Shown here: in pieces, positions 1 to 8,200 of the stretch
Numbering within the stretch: position 1 is the stretch's first letter
Layout: every line of letters begins with the position of its first letter
Assembly: GCF_019145355.1 (NCBI RefSeq)
Contig: NZ_JAHSTY010000001.1
Coordinates: 2,356,001 to 2,420,000, forward strand
DNA length: 64,000 nt
Direction: 5' to 3'
Source of the DNA: Pseudomonas azadiae
Lineage (GTDB): Bacteria > Pseudomonadota > Gammaproteobacteria > Pseudomonadales > Pseudomonadaceae
Program-made: the position numbers and the translations under genes
The notes under the pieces: model-generated
Seen by the model: only the letters and a program-made list of their open reading frames with translations
Told to the model about the DNA's origin: nothing
Databases searched by the model: none

Positions 1-42
1 CAATTCGCGCCGAGCAATGTGCTGCTCGGCACACCGGTGTAA
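1..42 (+). CDS. 3' end of an upstream gene (partial, unidentified)
   Basis: The first 14 codons of frame 1 read QFAPSNVLLGTPV followed by TAA, with mostly G or C at third positions as expected for a coding tail in this genome. The gene begins left of the window and too little is visible to name it. About 80 bases of non-coding DNA separate it from the phosphatase gene that follows. It could also be a chance open frame. Confidence 0.3.
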   Translation, partial: QFAPSNVLLGTPV

Positions 43-122
43 GCCGCGCGCTTCTTTTAAATGCAACAATTTCGTCACGCTCACTCCTTAAGGTATCTGC
101 AAAAACCGTAAAGGAGCCTGAG

Positions 123-2021
123 ATGAGCCTATTAGAAGAAAACCAAGCCACCGACCTCGAACAGATGGTCGGCCTCACCCGCCGCCGCTTCATCGGTGCC
201 GGTGCCTTGTGCGGTGCCGCGATGTTCCTGGGCGGCAACCTGTTGAGCCGCAGCGCCCTGGCCGTCAACGCCGCCAGCGCCAGCCCGCTGCTGGGTTTTA
301 CCAGCATCGCCGCCGCCACCAGCGACACCATCACCCTGCCGCCGGGCTACAGCGCTTCGGTGCTGATCAGTTGGGGCCAGCCGCTGAGCAAGCGCGCGCC
401 GGCCTTCGACCCGTCCGGCAACGGCACGGCAGAGGCCCAGGAACAGCAGTTCGGTGACAACAATGACGGCATGAGCCTGTTCCCCTTCCCCGGCGACGAT
501 AACCGCGCGCTGATGGCGATCAACAACGAATACACCAACTACCGCTACCTCTACGCCCACGGCGGCGCGCCGCAATCGGCCGAAGACGTGCGCAAGGCCC
601 TGGCCAGCGAAGGCGTGTCCGTGATCGAAGTGCGACGTCAGGGCGACACCTGGCAGTTCGTCCAGGACTCGCGCTACAACCGGCGCATCCACGGCAACTC
701 GCCGATCCGCCTCAGCGGCCCCGCCGCCGGCCACGACTGGCTGAAAACCAGCGCCGACAAATCCGGCAAGAACGCCCTGGGCACCTTCCAGAACTGCGCC
801 AACGGCAAGACGCCATGGGGCACTTACCTGACGTGCGAAGAGAATTTCACCGACTGCTTCGGCAGCAGCAACCCACAACAGACCTTCGACGCGGGGCAGA
901 AACGCTACGGCGCGGTCGCGGCCAGCAAAGACATCAACTGGCATCAGCACGACCCGCGTTTCGACCTTGCCAAGAACCCCAACGAACTCAATCGCCACGG
1001 TTGGGTGGTGGAGATCGATCCGTTCGACCCACAATCCACTCCGACCAAACGCACCGCCCTGGGCCGTTTCAAGCACGAAAACGCCGCCCTGGCCGAAACC
1101 CGCGACGGGCGCGCCGTGGTGTACATGGGGGATGATGAGCGCGGCGAGTTCATCTACAAGTTTGTCAGCCGCGACAAGATCAACCACAAGAACCCCAAGG
1201 CCAACAAAGACCTGCTCGACCACGGCACCTTGTATGTGGCGATCTTCGACGCGGGCGACGGCAATGCCGACCACCCAAAGGGCAAGGGCCAGTGGGTCGA
1301 GTTGACCTTTGGGAAAAACGGCATCGACGCCAGCACCGGCTTCAACAGCCAAGCCGAAGTGCTGATCCACGCGCGCCTGGCCGCCAGCGTGGTGAAAGCC
1401 ACACGCATGGACCGCCCGGAATGGATCGTGGTCAGCCCCACCGATGGCCAGGTCTATTGCACCCTCACCAACAATGCCAAGCGCGGTGAAGACGGCCAGC
1501 CCGTTGGTGGACCCAACCCTCGTGAGAAAAACGTCTACGGCCAGATCCTGCGCTGGAAGGCCGACGCCGATAACCACGGCGCCCAGGCGTTCACTTGGGA
1601 CCTGTTCGTGGTGGCCGGCAACCCTGGCGTGCATGCCGGAACGCCTAAGGGCGGTTCGTCGAATATCAACCCGCAGAATATGTTTAACAGCCCCGATGGC
1701 TTGGGTTTCGACAAGGCCGGGCGTCTGTGGATTCTTACGGACGGCGACTACAGCAACGCGGGCGATTTCGCGGGGATGGGCAATAACCAGATGCTCTGCG
1801 CCGACCCGAGCACCGGGGAAATCCGCCGTTTCATGGTCGGACCGGTGGCGTGCGAGGTGACGGGCATCAGCTTTTCGCCGGATCAGAAGACCTTGTTCGT
1901 GGGCATTCAGCACCCGGGCGAGACCGGTGGTTCGACCTGGCCGGAGCATGTGCCGAATGGCAAACCGCGTTCGTCGGTGATGGCTATTCGGCGCGATGAT
2001 GGCGGTATCGTCGGCGCCTGA
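123..2021 (+). CDS. phoX: PhoX-family secreted alkaline phosphatase (DUF839)
   Basis: This 632-aa protein has a twin-arginine signal near the N-terminus (RRRFIGAG at about residues 20-27, then a hydrophobic stretch ending in an Ala-rich cleavage region near residue 48), so it should leave the cytoplasm folded through Tat. The remainder matches the PhoX/DUF839 beta-propeller family, with typical segments such as LTCEENFTDCF and SPDGLGFDKAGRLWILTDGD. Known PhoX enzymes are Ca/Fe-dependent phosphomonoesterases that release phosphate from organic esters in the periplasm or medium. The start is supported by AAGGAG six bases upstream. I could not recognise a clear Pho box in the short upstream gap. 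A REPIN directly follows the stop. Confidence 0.88.
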   Translation: MSLLEENQATDLEQMVGLTRRRFIGAGALCGAAMFLGGNLLSRSALAVNAASASPLLGFTSIAAATSDTITLPPGYSASVLISWGQPLSKRAPAFDPSGNGTAEAQEQQFGDNNDGMSLFPFPGDDNRALMAINNEYTNYRYLYAHGGAPQSAEDVRKALASEGVSVIEVRRQGDTWQFVQDSRYNRRIHGNSPIRLSGPAAGHDWLKTSADKSGKNALGTFQNCANGKTPWGTYLTCEENFTDCFGSSNPQQTFDAGQKRYGAVAASKDINWHQHDPRFDLAKNPNELNRHGWVVEIDPFDPQSTPTKRTALGRFKHENAALAETRDGRAVVYMGDDERGEFIYKFVSRDKINHKNPKANKDLLDHGTLYVAIFDAGDGNADHPKGKGQWVELTFGKNGIDASTGFNSQAEVLIHARLAASVVKATRMDRPEWIVVSPTDGQVYCTLTNNAKRGEDGQPVGGPNPREKNVYGQILRWKADADNHGAQAFTWDLFVVAGNPGVHAGTPKGGSSNINPQNMFNSPDGLGFDKAGRLWILTDGDYSNAGDFAGMGNNQMLCADPSTGEIRRFMVGPVACEVTGISFSPDQKTLFVGIQHPGETGGSTWPEHVPNGKPRSSVMAIRRDDGGIVGA

Positions 2022-2029
2022 TAGGGCCT

Positions 2030-2114
2030 CATCGCAGGCAAGCCAGCTCCCACAGGTGACCGCATTCTTAGAGGATATACGCGGTCACCTGTGGGAGCGG
2101 GCTTGCCCGCGATG
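2030..2114. repeat. REPIN, family A (inverted REP pair)
   Basis: Two inverted copies of the abundant REP (CATCGCAGGCAAGCCAGCTC on one side, its complement with GCGGGC on the other) flank the inner complementary arms GGTGACCGC / GCGGTCACC, so the whole element can fold into a long hairpin. It lies between phoX and srkA. Confidence 0.9.
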
Positions 2115-2193
2115 GCGTCCGAACAGCCACCGCCTTTCTATGCTGTTACCATACCGGGCCGGACGCGGCGACCTGCTGCGCGCAGGAGTACGC

Positions 2194-3168
2194 ATGGCCC
2201 ATCCGTTTGAAACGCTCACCCCCGACCTGGTGCTTGATGCTGTGGAAAGTATCGGCTTTCTCAGCGATGCTCGCATCCTGGCGCTCAACAGCTACGAAAA
2301 CCGCGTCTACCAAGTGGGTATCGACGACGCCGAGCCGCTGATCGCCAAGTTCTATCGCCCGCAACGCTGGACCAACGAAGCGATCCTCGAAGAGCACCGC
2401 TTCACCTTCGAACTGGCCGAATGCGAAGTGCCGGTGGTCGCGCCACTGATCCACAACGGCGAGAGCCTGTTCGAGCACGCGGGCTTTCGTTTTACCTTGT
2501 TCCCCCGCCGTGGCGGCCGCGCGCCGGAGCCGGGCAATCTCGATCAGCTGTATCGCCTTGGGCAATTGCTCGGCCGTTTGCATGCGGTGGGTTCCACCCG
2601 CCCGTTCGAGCACCGTGAGGCCTTGGGGGTGAAAAACTTCGGCCATGACTCCCTCACCACGCTGCTGGAAGGCAACTTCATTCCAAAGAGCCTGTTGCCG
2701 GCCTACGAGTCCGTGGCCCGCGATCTGCTCAAACGGGTGGAAGAGGTGTACAAGGCCACGCCGCACAAGAACATTCGCATGCACGGCGACTGCCACCCCG
2801 GCAACATGATGTGCCGCGACGAAATGTTTCACATCGTCGACCTCGATGACTGCCGCATGGGCCCGGCGGTGCAGGACCTGTGGATGATGCTCGCGGGCGA
2901 TCGTCAGGAATGCCTGGGCCAACTGTCGGAATTGATGGATGGCTACCAGGAATTCCACGACTTCGACCCGCGTGAATTGGCGCTGATCGAACCTCTGCGC
3001 GCGCTGCGCCTGATGCACTACAGCGCCTGGCTGGCACGCCGTTGGGATGACCCGGCGTTCCCCCATAGCTTCCCCTGGTTTGGCAGCGAGCGTTATTGGG
3101 GCGACCAAGTGTTGGCCTTGCGCGAACAGTTGTCGGCCCTGAATGAAGAGCCGCTGAAACTCTTCTGA
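2194..3168 (+). CDS. srkA: Stress response serine/threonine kinase SrkA (YihE/RdoA)
   Basis: This 324-aa protein belongs to the aminoglycoside-phosphotransferase-like kinase fold and matches E. coli SrkA/YihE (328 aa) in length and layout. Visible motifs are the catalytic loop MHGDCHPGNM (about residues 198-207) and the metal-binding HIVDLDDCRMG just after it. SrkA is a cytoplasmic kinase linked to survival of oxidative and envelope stress. I take the ATG at 2194 (MAHPFETLTPD) because it matches the family N-terminus; the frame stays open further upstream only through the REPIN. Pseudomonas homologues are often annotated simply as serine/threonine protein kinase. Confidence 0.9.
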   Translation: MAHPFETLTPDLVLDAVESIGFLSDARILALNSYENRVYQVGIDDAEPLIAKFYRPQRWTNEAILEEHRFTFELAECEVPVVAPLIHNGESLFEHAGFRFTLFPRRGGRAPEPGNLDQLYRLGQLLGRLHAVGSTRPFEHREALGVKNFGHDSLTTLLEGNFIPKSLLPAYESVARDLLKRVEEVYKATPHKNIRMHGDCHPGNMMCRDEMFHIVDLDDCRMGPAVQDLWMMLAGDRQECLGQLSELMDGYQEFHDFDPRELALIEPLRALRLMHYSAWLARRWDDPAFPHSFPWFGSERYWGDQVLALREQLSALNEEPLKLF

Positions 3169-3173
3169 CTGCT

Positions 3174-3287
3174 GATCGTTCCCATGCTCCGCGTGGGAAT
3201 GCATCAGGTGACGCTCTGCGTCACGCGTTCAAGAGCGGACGCGGAGCGTCCAAATCGGCATCCCCACGCAGAGCGTGGGAACGATCG
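3174..3287. repeat. REP pair, family B (GTTCCCACGCTCTGCGTGGG type)
   Basis: Inverted copies of a second REP family: the outer ends GATCGTTCCCA and TGGGAACGATC and the inner GACGCTCTGCGTC / GGACGCGGAGCGTCC hairpins form a nested structure. It has the same sequence type as the repeats that flank the RAYT gene at 36.3 kb. It fills the gap between srkA and rarD and may also act as a transcriptional barrier. Confidence 0.88.
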
Positions 3288-3338
3288 GTAAACCCAATTA
3301 CAATCGCGCTTTGTCAGCAGCCCAAGCAAGGATTCCGC

Positions 3339-4223
3339 ATGCAAGCCGCCAACCCCCGCAAGGGTTACATCCTGGGCCTTAGTGCCTATGTCATCTGGGG
3401 CCTGTTCCCGCTGTACTTCAAAGCCATCGCCAGCGTACCCGCCGCCGAAATCATCGTGCACCGGGTGCTCTGGTCGGCGCTGTTCGGCGGTTTGCTGCTG
3501 ATGGTGTGGAAACATCCCGGCTGGTTCCGCGAGCTGCGCGACAACCCCAAGCGCCTGGCGATCCTGGCCCTGAGCGGTACGTTGATCGCGGCTAACTGGC
3601 TGACCTATGTCTGGTCGGTGAACACCGGGCGCATGCTGGAAGCGAGCCTGGGTTACTACATCAATCCGCTGGTCAACGTCCTGCTGGGCATGCTGCTGCT
3701 CGGCGAGCGCCTGCGCCGCCTGCAATGGGTAGCCGTCGGGTTGGCCGCGGTGGGCGTGGCGCAACAAGTCTGGCAAGTGGGCAGCTTGCCCTGGGTGTCG
3801 CTGGTGCTGGCGCTGACGTTCGGCTTCTACGGGCTGATCCGTAAGCAGGCGCCAGTGAAAGCCCTGCCGGGGCTGGTAGTGGAAACCTGGATGCTGGTGC
3901 CGATTGCCGTAGCCTGGTTGCTGTTCAACCCGACCGCCCACAGTGCACAGCTGGAATTCTGGAGTACTTCCGAGGCTTGGTGGCTGGTGGCTGCAGGCCC
4001 GGTGACGCTGATCCCGCTGGTATGTTTCAACGCCGCCGCGCGGCATTTGCCCTACACCGCACTGGGCTTTTTACAGTACGTAGCGCCCACCCTGGTGCTG
4101 CTGGAAGCCGTGCTGCTGTTCGGCGAACACCTGGCGCCAAGCACGCTGACCGCCTTCGCCTTTATCTGGGCCGGCCTGCTGGTGTACAGCGTGGATATCT
4201 GGCTGCGCCTGCGCAAACGCTGA
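3339..4223 (+). CDS. rarD: RarD, EamA-family inner-membrane transporter
   Basis: This 294-aa hydrophobic protein has about ten membrane segments in two EamA-type halves. The opening segment (GLSAYVIWGLFPLYFKA) and the conserved HRVLWSALF and ANWLTYVWSVN stretches are typical of RarD, the chloramphenicol-sensitive protein family of drug/metabolite exporters. The real substrate is unknown. AAGGA lies about eight bases before the ATG. It is a stand-alone gene, with a family B REP before it and the convergent gcvR-like gene after it. Confidence 0.9.
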   Translation: MQAANPRKGYILGLSAYVIWGLFPLYFKAIASVPAAEIIVHRVLWSALFGGLLLMVWKHPGWFRELRDNPKRLAILALSGTLIAANWLTYVWSVNTGRMLEASLGYYINPLVNVLLGMLLLGERLRRLQWVAVGLAAVGVAQQVWQVGSLPWVSLVLALTFGFYGLIRKQAPVKALPGLVVETWMLVPIAVAWLLFNPTAHSAQLEFWSTSEAWWLVAAGPVTLIPLVCFNAAARHLPYTALGFLQYVAPTLVLLEAVLLFGEHLAPSTLTAFAFIWAGLLVYSVDIWLRLRKR

Positions 4224-4283
4224 TCAAAAAACGCTCAAACCTCTGCAAGCCACAGCCTGCTTGGCTTGCAGACATCCACCCCG

Positions 4284-4796
4284 TTATTCCTCGTTACGCA
4301 ACTCCACCATCAGGTCGTCCGCCAGGGTTTCCAGGGATTCCTGCAACGTCTCCAGGGATAACGTCGATGGCACCTGCAACAACGCCTCGGCACTGAACAA
4401 CGGATCACCGCTCATGGGCGCCGGCCGCACGTCGGTACTCAAGCGCTCCAGGTTGACGCCCTGCTTGCTTAGCAGCGCCGTGATCTCACGCACAATGCCC
4501 GAACGGTCGTTGCCCAGCAGCGTCATCACGATCGCCTTGGACGCGGATGCCTGGCCGGTGCTGCCCTCACCCACCAGCACGCGAATACCCTGCGTGGATA
4601 AATCTTCCAGCGCACCCACCAGCGCCTGGCGGTTTTCTGCAGGCACACTGACACGCAAGATCCCGGCGAACTGCCCGGCCATATGTGCCATTCGGCTTTC
4701 CAGCCAGTTGCCACCGTGGGCGGCAATAACCTGCGCAATACGTTCAACCAGGCCGGGTTTGTCGGCGGCGATAATTGTGAGTACAAGGTGGTCCAT
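4284..4796 (-). CDS. gcvR: Glycine cleavage system transcriptional repressor-like protein (tandem ACT domains)
   Basis: This 170-aa protein is made of two ACT domains (about residues 1-75 and 85-165), starting MDHLVLTIIAADKPGLVERI and repeating the pattern at IVMTLLGNDRSGIVREI. This is the layout of GcvR, which senses glycine and antagonises GcvA at the gcv promoter in enterobacteria. Whether the Pseudomonas protein does the same is inference from the family, but a glycine sensor would suit a genome segment rich in glycine-forming pathways. It is convergent with rarD and divergent from glcB. Confidence 0.8.
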   Translation of the reverse strand: MDHLVLTIIAADKPGLVERIAQVIAAHGGNWLESRMAHMAGQFAGILRVSVPAENRQALVGALEDLSTQGIRVLVGEGSTGQASASKAIVMTLLGNDRSGIVREITALLSKQGVNLERLSTDVRPAPMSGDPLFSAEALLQVPSTLSLETLQESLETLADDLMVELRNEE

Positions 4797-4988
4797 GGCG
4801 TTGCCCTCTGGAATTCAATCTACAAGGTGGACGCAGGCGCCCTCGAAAACAAATCGTGTACCATTTTTATATTTATCTGGAACAATCCAACAGTTTTTTG
4901 AGAACATCCGGTTCTCCGCTGTGACCGTACGACCAAAGTGGGTCGCTAAACGACGTATTTAGTCTAATTTTCACAACCGCAAGTCATG

Positions 4989-5016
4989 ATGTAGTATGCC
5001 CAAACGTGCACTACAT
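4989..5016. promoter_or_regulatory. Inverted repeat upstream of glcB (operator candidate)
   Basis: A perfect 7-bp inverted repeat, ATGTAGT-N14-ACTACAT, lies 48 bases before the glcB start in the 267-bp gap shared with the divergent gcvR-like gene. Its size and position suit a dimeric regulator. I do not recognise the regulator. Confidence 0.35.
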
Positions 5017-5063
5017 AATGAAAATCCGAAACAGCGCATAAGCTCCGCAGAGTGAGGCAAGAG

Positions 5064-7241
5064 ATGACTGAACACGTTCAAGTCGGTGGCCTGCAGGTCG
5101 CCAAAGTCCTGTTCGACTTCGTGAACAACGAAGCCATTCCCGGCACCGGCATCACCGCCGAGCAGTTCTGGGCCGGCGCCGACAAGGTCATCCACGACCT
5201 GGCCCCGAAGAACAAAGCCCTGCTCGCCAAACGCGACGACTTCCAAGCGCGGATCGACACCTGGCACCAGACTCACGCAGGCAAGGCTCACGACCCGGTG
5301 GCCTACAAGGCCTTCCTGCAGGACATCGGCTACCTGCTGCCAGACGCCCCGGACTTCCAGGCCACGACCCAAAACGTCGACGACGAAATCGCGCGTATGG
5401 CCGGTCCCCAGCTGGTGGTACCGGTCATGAACGCCCGTTTCGCCCTCAACGCCTCGAATGCGCGTTGGGGTTCGCTGTATGACGCGCTGTACGGTACCGA
5501 CGCCATCAGCGAAGCCGACGGCGCCGAGAAGGGCCAGGGCTATAACAAGGTACGCGGCGACAAGGTCATCGCCTTTGCCCGTGCGTTTCTCGACGAAGCC
5601 GCGCCGCTCAGCGCCGGCAGCCACGTCGAGTCCACCGGTTACAAGGTCGTCGACGGCAAGCTGATCGTCAGCCTCAAGGGCGGCAGCAACAGCGGCCTGC
5701 GCGACGATGCCCAGTTCATCGGCTTCCAGGGCCCAGCGGCCGAGCCGATTGCGATCCTGCTCAAACACAACGGCCTGCACTTCGAAATCCAGATCGACGC
5801 CAGCACCCCGGTCGGCCAGACCGACGCCGCCGGCATCAAGGACGTGGTGATGGAGGCCGCACTGACCACCATCATGGACTGCGAAGACTCCGTCGCCGCC
5901 GTCGATGCCGACGACAAAGTAGTGATCTACCGCAACTGGCTCGGCCTGATGAAAGGCGACCTGGCTGAAGAAGTGGCCAAGGGCGGCAAGACGTTCACCC
6001 GCACCATGAACGCCGACCGCGTTTACACCGGCGTGGATGGCAACGACGTCACGCTGCACGGCCGTTCGCTGCTGTTCGTGCGTAACGTAGGTCACCTGAT
6101 GACCATCGACGCCATCCTCGACAAAGACGGCAACGAAGTGCCGGAAGGCATCCTCGACGGCCTGCTGACCAGCCTGGCGGCAGTCCACAGCCTGAACGGC
6201 AACAACAGCCGCAAGAACAGCCGCACCGGTTCCGTGTATATCGTGAAACCAAAGATGCACGGCCCGGAAGAAGCTGCGTTCACCAACGAGCTGTTCGGCC
6301 GCATCGAAGATGTACTGAACCTGCCGCGCAACACGCTGAAGGTCGGGATCATGGACGAGGAGCGCCGTACCACGGTCAACCTCAAAGCCTGCATCAAGGC
6401 GGCCAGCGAGCGCGTGGTGTTTATCAACACGGGTTTCCTCGACCGTACCGGCGACGAAATCCACACCTCCATGGAAGCCGGCGCGATGGTGCGCAAGGCC
6501 GCAATGAAGGCCGAGAAATGGATTGGCGCCTACGAAAACTGGAACGTCGATATCGGCCTGAGCACCGGCCTGCAAGGTCGCGCGCAGATCGGTAAAGGCA
6601 TGTGGGCCATGCCCGACCTGATGGCCGCGATGCTCGAACAGAAAATCGCCCACCCACTGGCCGGTGCCAACACCGCCTGGGTGCCGTCGCCAACGGCCGC
6701 TGCCCTGCACGCGCTGCACTATCACAAGGTGGATGTCTTCGCCCGCCAGGCCGAACTGGCCAAGCGCGAACGCGCCTCGGTGGACGACATCCTGACGATT
6801 CCTCTGGCCAGCAACACCGATTGGTCCGACGAAGAAATCCGCAACGAATTGGACAACAACGCCCAGGGCATCCTGGGCTATGTGGTGCGCTGGATTGACC
6901 AGGGCGTCGGCTGTTCGAAAGTGCCGGACATCAACGATGTGGGCCTGATGGAAGATCGCGCCACCCTGCGCATCTCCAGCCAGCACATTGCCAACTGGTT
7001 GCGTCACGGTATCGTCAACGAAGCCCAGGTGATGGAAAGCCTCAAGCGCATGGCGCCGGTGGTGGACCGTCAAAATGCCGGGGACGCACTGTATCGCCCA
7101 TTGGCGCCGGATTTCGACAGCAACATCGCGTTCCAGGCGGCGGTGGAGTTGGTGATTGAAGGGACTAAACAGCCCAATGGGTATACCGAGCCGGTGTTGC
7201 ACCGTCGGCGGCGTGAGTTCAAGGCTAAGAACGGCCTGTAA
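5064..7241 (+). CDS. glcB: Malate synthase G
   Basis: This 725-aa enzyme condenses glyoxylate with acetyl-CoA to make malate, the second step of the glyoxylate shunt. The length is right for the single-chain G isoform. Recognisable segments are [20 protein letters not shown] (about residues 262-281), KPKMHGPEE and the C-terminal half with [17 protein letters not shown]. The ATG at 5064 ([11 protein letters not shown]) follows a GAGG-containing site; a GTG four codons earlier is less likely. A strong intrinsic terminator follows directly, so the gene is monocistronic. Confidence 0.97.
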   Translation: MTEHVQVGGLQVAKVLFDFVNNEAIPGTGITAEQFWAGADKVIHDLAPKNKALLAKRDDFQARIDTWHQTHAGKAHDPVAYKAFLQDIGYLLPDAPDFQATTQNVDDEIARMAGPQLVVPVMNARFALNASNARWGSLYDALYGTDAISEADGAEKGQGYNKVRGDKVIAFARAFLDEAAPLSAGSHVESTGYKVVDGKLIVSLKGGSNSGLRDDAQFIGFQGPAAEPIAILLKHNGLHFEIQIDASTPVGQTDAAGIKDVVMEAALTTIMDCEDSVAAVDADDKVVIYRNWLGLMKGDLAEEVAKGGKTFTRTMNADRVYTGVDGNDVTLHGRSLLFVRNVGHLMTIDAILDKDGNEVPEGILDGLLTSLAAVHSLNGNNSRKNSRTGSVYIVKPKMHGPEEAAFTNELFGRIEDVLNLPRNTLKVGIMDEERRTTVNLKACIKAASERVVFINTGFLDRTGDEIHTSMEAGAMVRKAAMKAEKWIGAYENWNVDIGLSTGLQGRAQIGKGMWAMPDLMAAMLEQKIAHPLAGANTAWVPSPTAAALHALHYHKVDVFARQAELAKRERASVDDILTIPLASNTDWSDEEIRNELDNNAQGILGYVVRWIDQGVGCSKVPDINDVGLMEDRATLRISSQHIANWLRHGIVNEAQVMESLKRMAPVVDRQNAGDALYRPLAPDFDSNIAFQAAVELVIEGTKQPNGYTEPVLHRRRREFKAKNGL

Positions 7242-7244
7242 ATG

Positions 7245-7277
7245 AAAAAGCCCTGGTCGCAAGATCGGGGCTTTTTT
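7245..7277 (+). terminator. Intrinsic terminator after glcB
   Basis: AAAAAGCCC and GGGCTTTTTT pair around a 14-base loop, and the final T run completes a classical Rho-independent terminator starting three bases after the glcB stop. Confidence 0.9.
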
Positions 7278-7339
7278 CATCTGGGAAGATTCAGGTATGC
7301 CGTGATGGCCTCATCGCAGCATCGGCATCTACACTCCCT

Positions 7340-7470
7340 GTAGTGAGCGGGCTTGTCCCGCGCTGGGTGGCGAAGCCGCCCCAATAAAGACGCCGCGCAG
7401 TTTCAGATAAACCCAATTCGCCTGGTTTGGGGCCGCTTCAGCCCAGCGCGGGACAAGCCCGCTCACTACA
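7340..7470. repeat. Long REPIN, family C (copy 1)
   Basis: The outer arms GTAGTGAGCGGGCTTGTCCC and their inverted copy ending in CACTAC enclose GCGAAGCCGCCCC / GGGGCCGCTTC and an internal single-copy spacer containing AGTTTCAG. The whole 131-bp element is closely related, in inverted orientation, to the copy at 49.4 kb, including the spacer. Confidence 0.85.
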
Positions 7471-7509
7471 AAAATGTGTACATACCTATGCTCATCAGTC
7501 ACCACGAAA

Positions 7510-7956
7510 TCAGGACGCCATCCCCAACTCCCGCTTCACCAACTTCGCCAACTTCAAGCTATCAATGGGCTTGAGCAAAAAATCCACCACGCTCAAATGC
7601 ATCGCATCGATCACATCCGGCGCTTCCGCGTCCCCGGACATGATAATGATCGGCAGCGCCGCGCGCGTGGACTCACGCACCTGGCGGATCAACTCCAGGC
7701 CGTTGCTGGGGGCCATGCGCAGGTCGGTGATCAACAAACCGATGGAGCTGCTGGATTTCAACAAATTCCATGCCGCCTCGCCACTGTCGGCGGTCATGCA
7801 GCGGATACCGTCCAGCCCCAGGATCTCCGCCAGCAGTTCACGCGCATCCTTGTCGTCGTCAACAATCAACACGCGTTGTGGCGGTAGATCAGGCTCCAGC
7901 ATCACGGCGCTCAGCGCCTCGCGCTCGGCATCGCTCAAAATATCGTGGTCGGACAT
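7510..7956 (-). CDS. Single-domain response regulator (CheY-like)
   Basis: This 148-aa protein holds one receiver domain: the acidic pocket IVDDD at about residue 31, the phospho-accepting Asp in LLITDLRM at about residue 78, and the conserved Lys in LLKPIDS at about residue 129. There is no DNA-binding or output domain. I chose the start MSDHDILSD, preceded by GAGAA, over an in-frame upstream ATG that lacks a ribosome site. It is divergent from the DUF294 gene. Its kinase is not encoded nearby and the role is unknown. Confidence 0.85.
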   Translation of the reverse strand: MSDHDILSDAEREALSAVMLEPDLPPQRVLIVDDDKDARELLAEILGLDGIRCMTADSGEAAWNLLKSSSSIGLLITDLRMAPSNGLELIRQVRESTRAALPIIIMSGDAEAPDVIDAMHLSVVDFLLKPIDSLKLAKLVKRELGMAS

Positions 7957-8200
7957 ACGGTTCTCAGCAGTTCTATTCAACTCCCAGCACACTCGTCAGA
8001 CATCTGCGGAAGGGCGATCAATGTGCACTTCGTCGGAAAGTTTGCCTAGTGGGCGTTATACGGGGTTTAGACGATAGTCATGTAAGGTTTTTCCTTAGGT
8101 GCGTGCCTTTTGCATCGACCTAGACTTACGTCCAATGGGCACCCGCCGCGCGGGGGTCGACCATGCGGGACGATAACGACAAAAAAATGCGGCCACTGTT

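Noticed and set aside
1996..2193. N-terminal extension of srkA starting inside phoX
   Set aside because: The extension is translated REPIN sequence and phoX overlap; the conserved SrkA N-terminus begins at 2194.
4971..7280. A 769-codon open frame on the minus strand opposite glcB
   Set aside because: Antisense shadow of malate synthase with typical shadow composition; it also runs through the glcB terminator.
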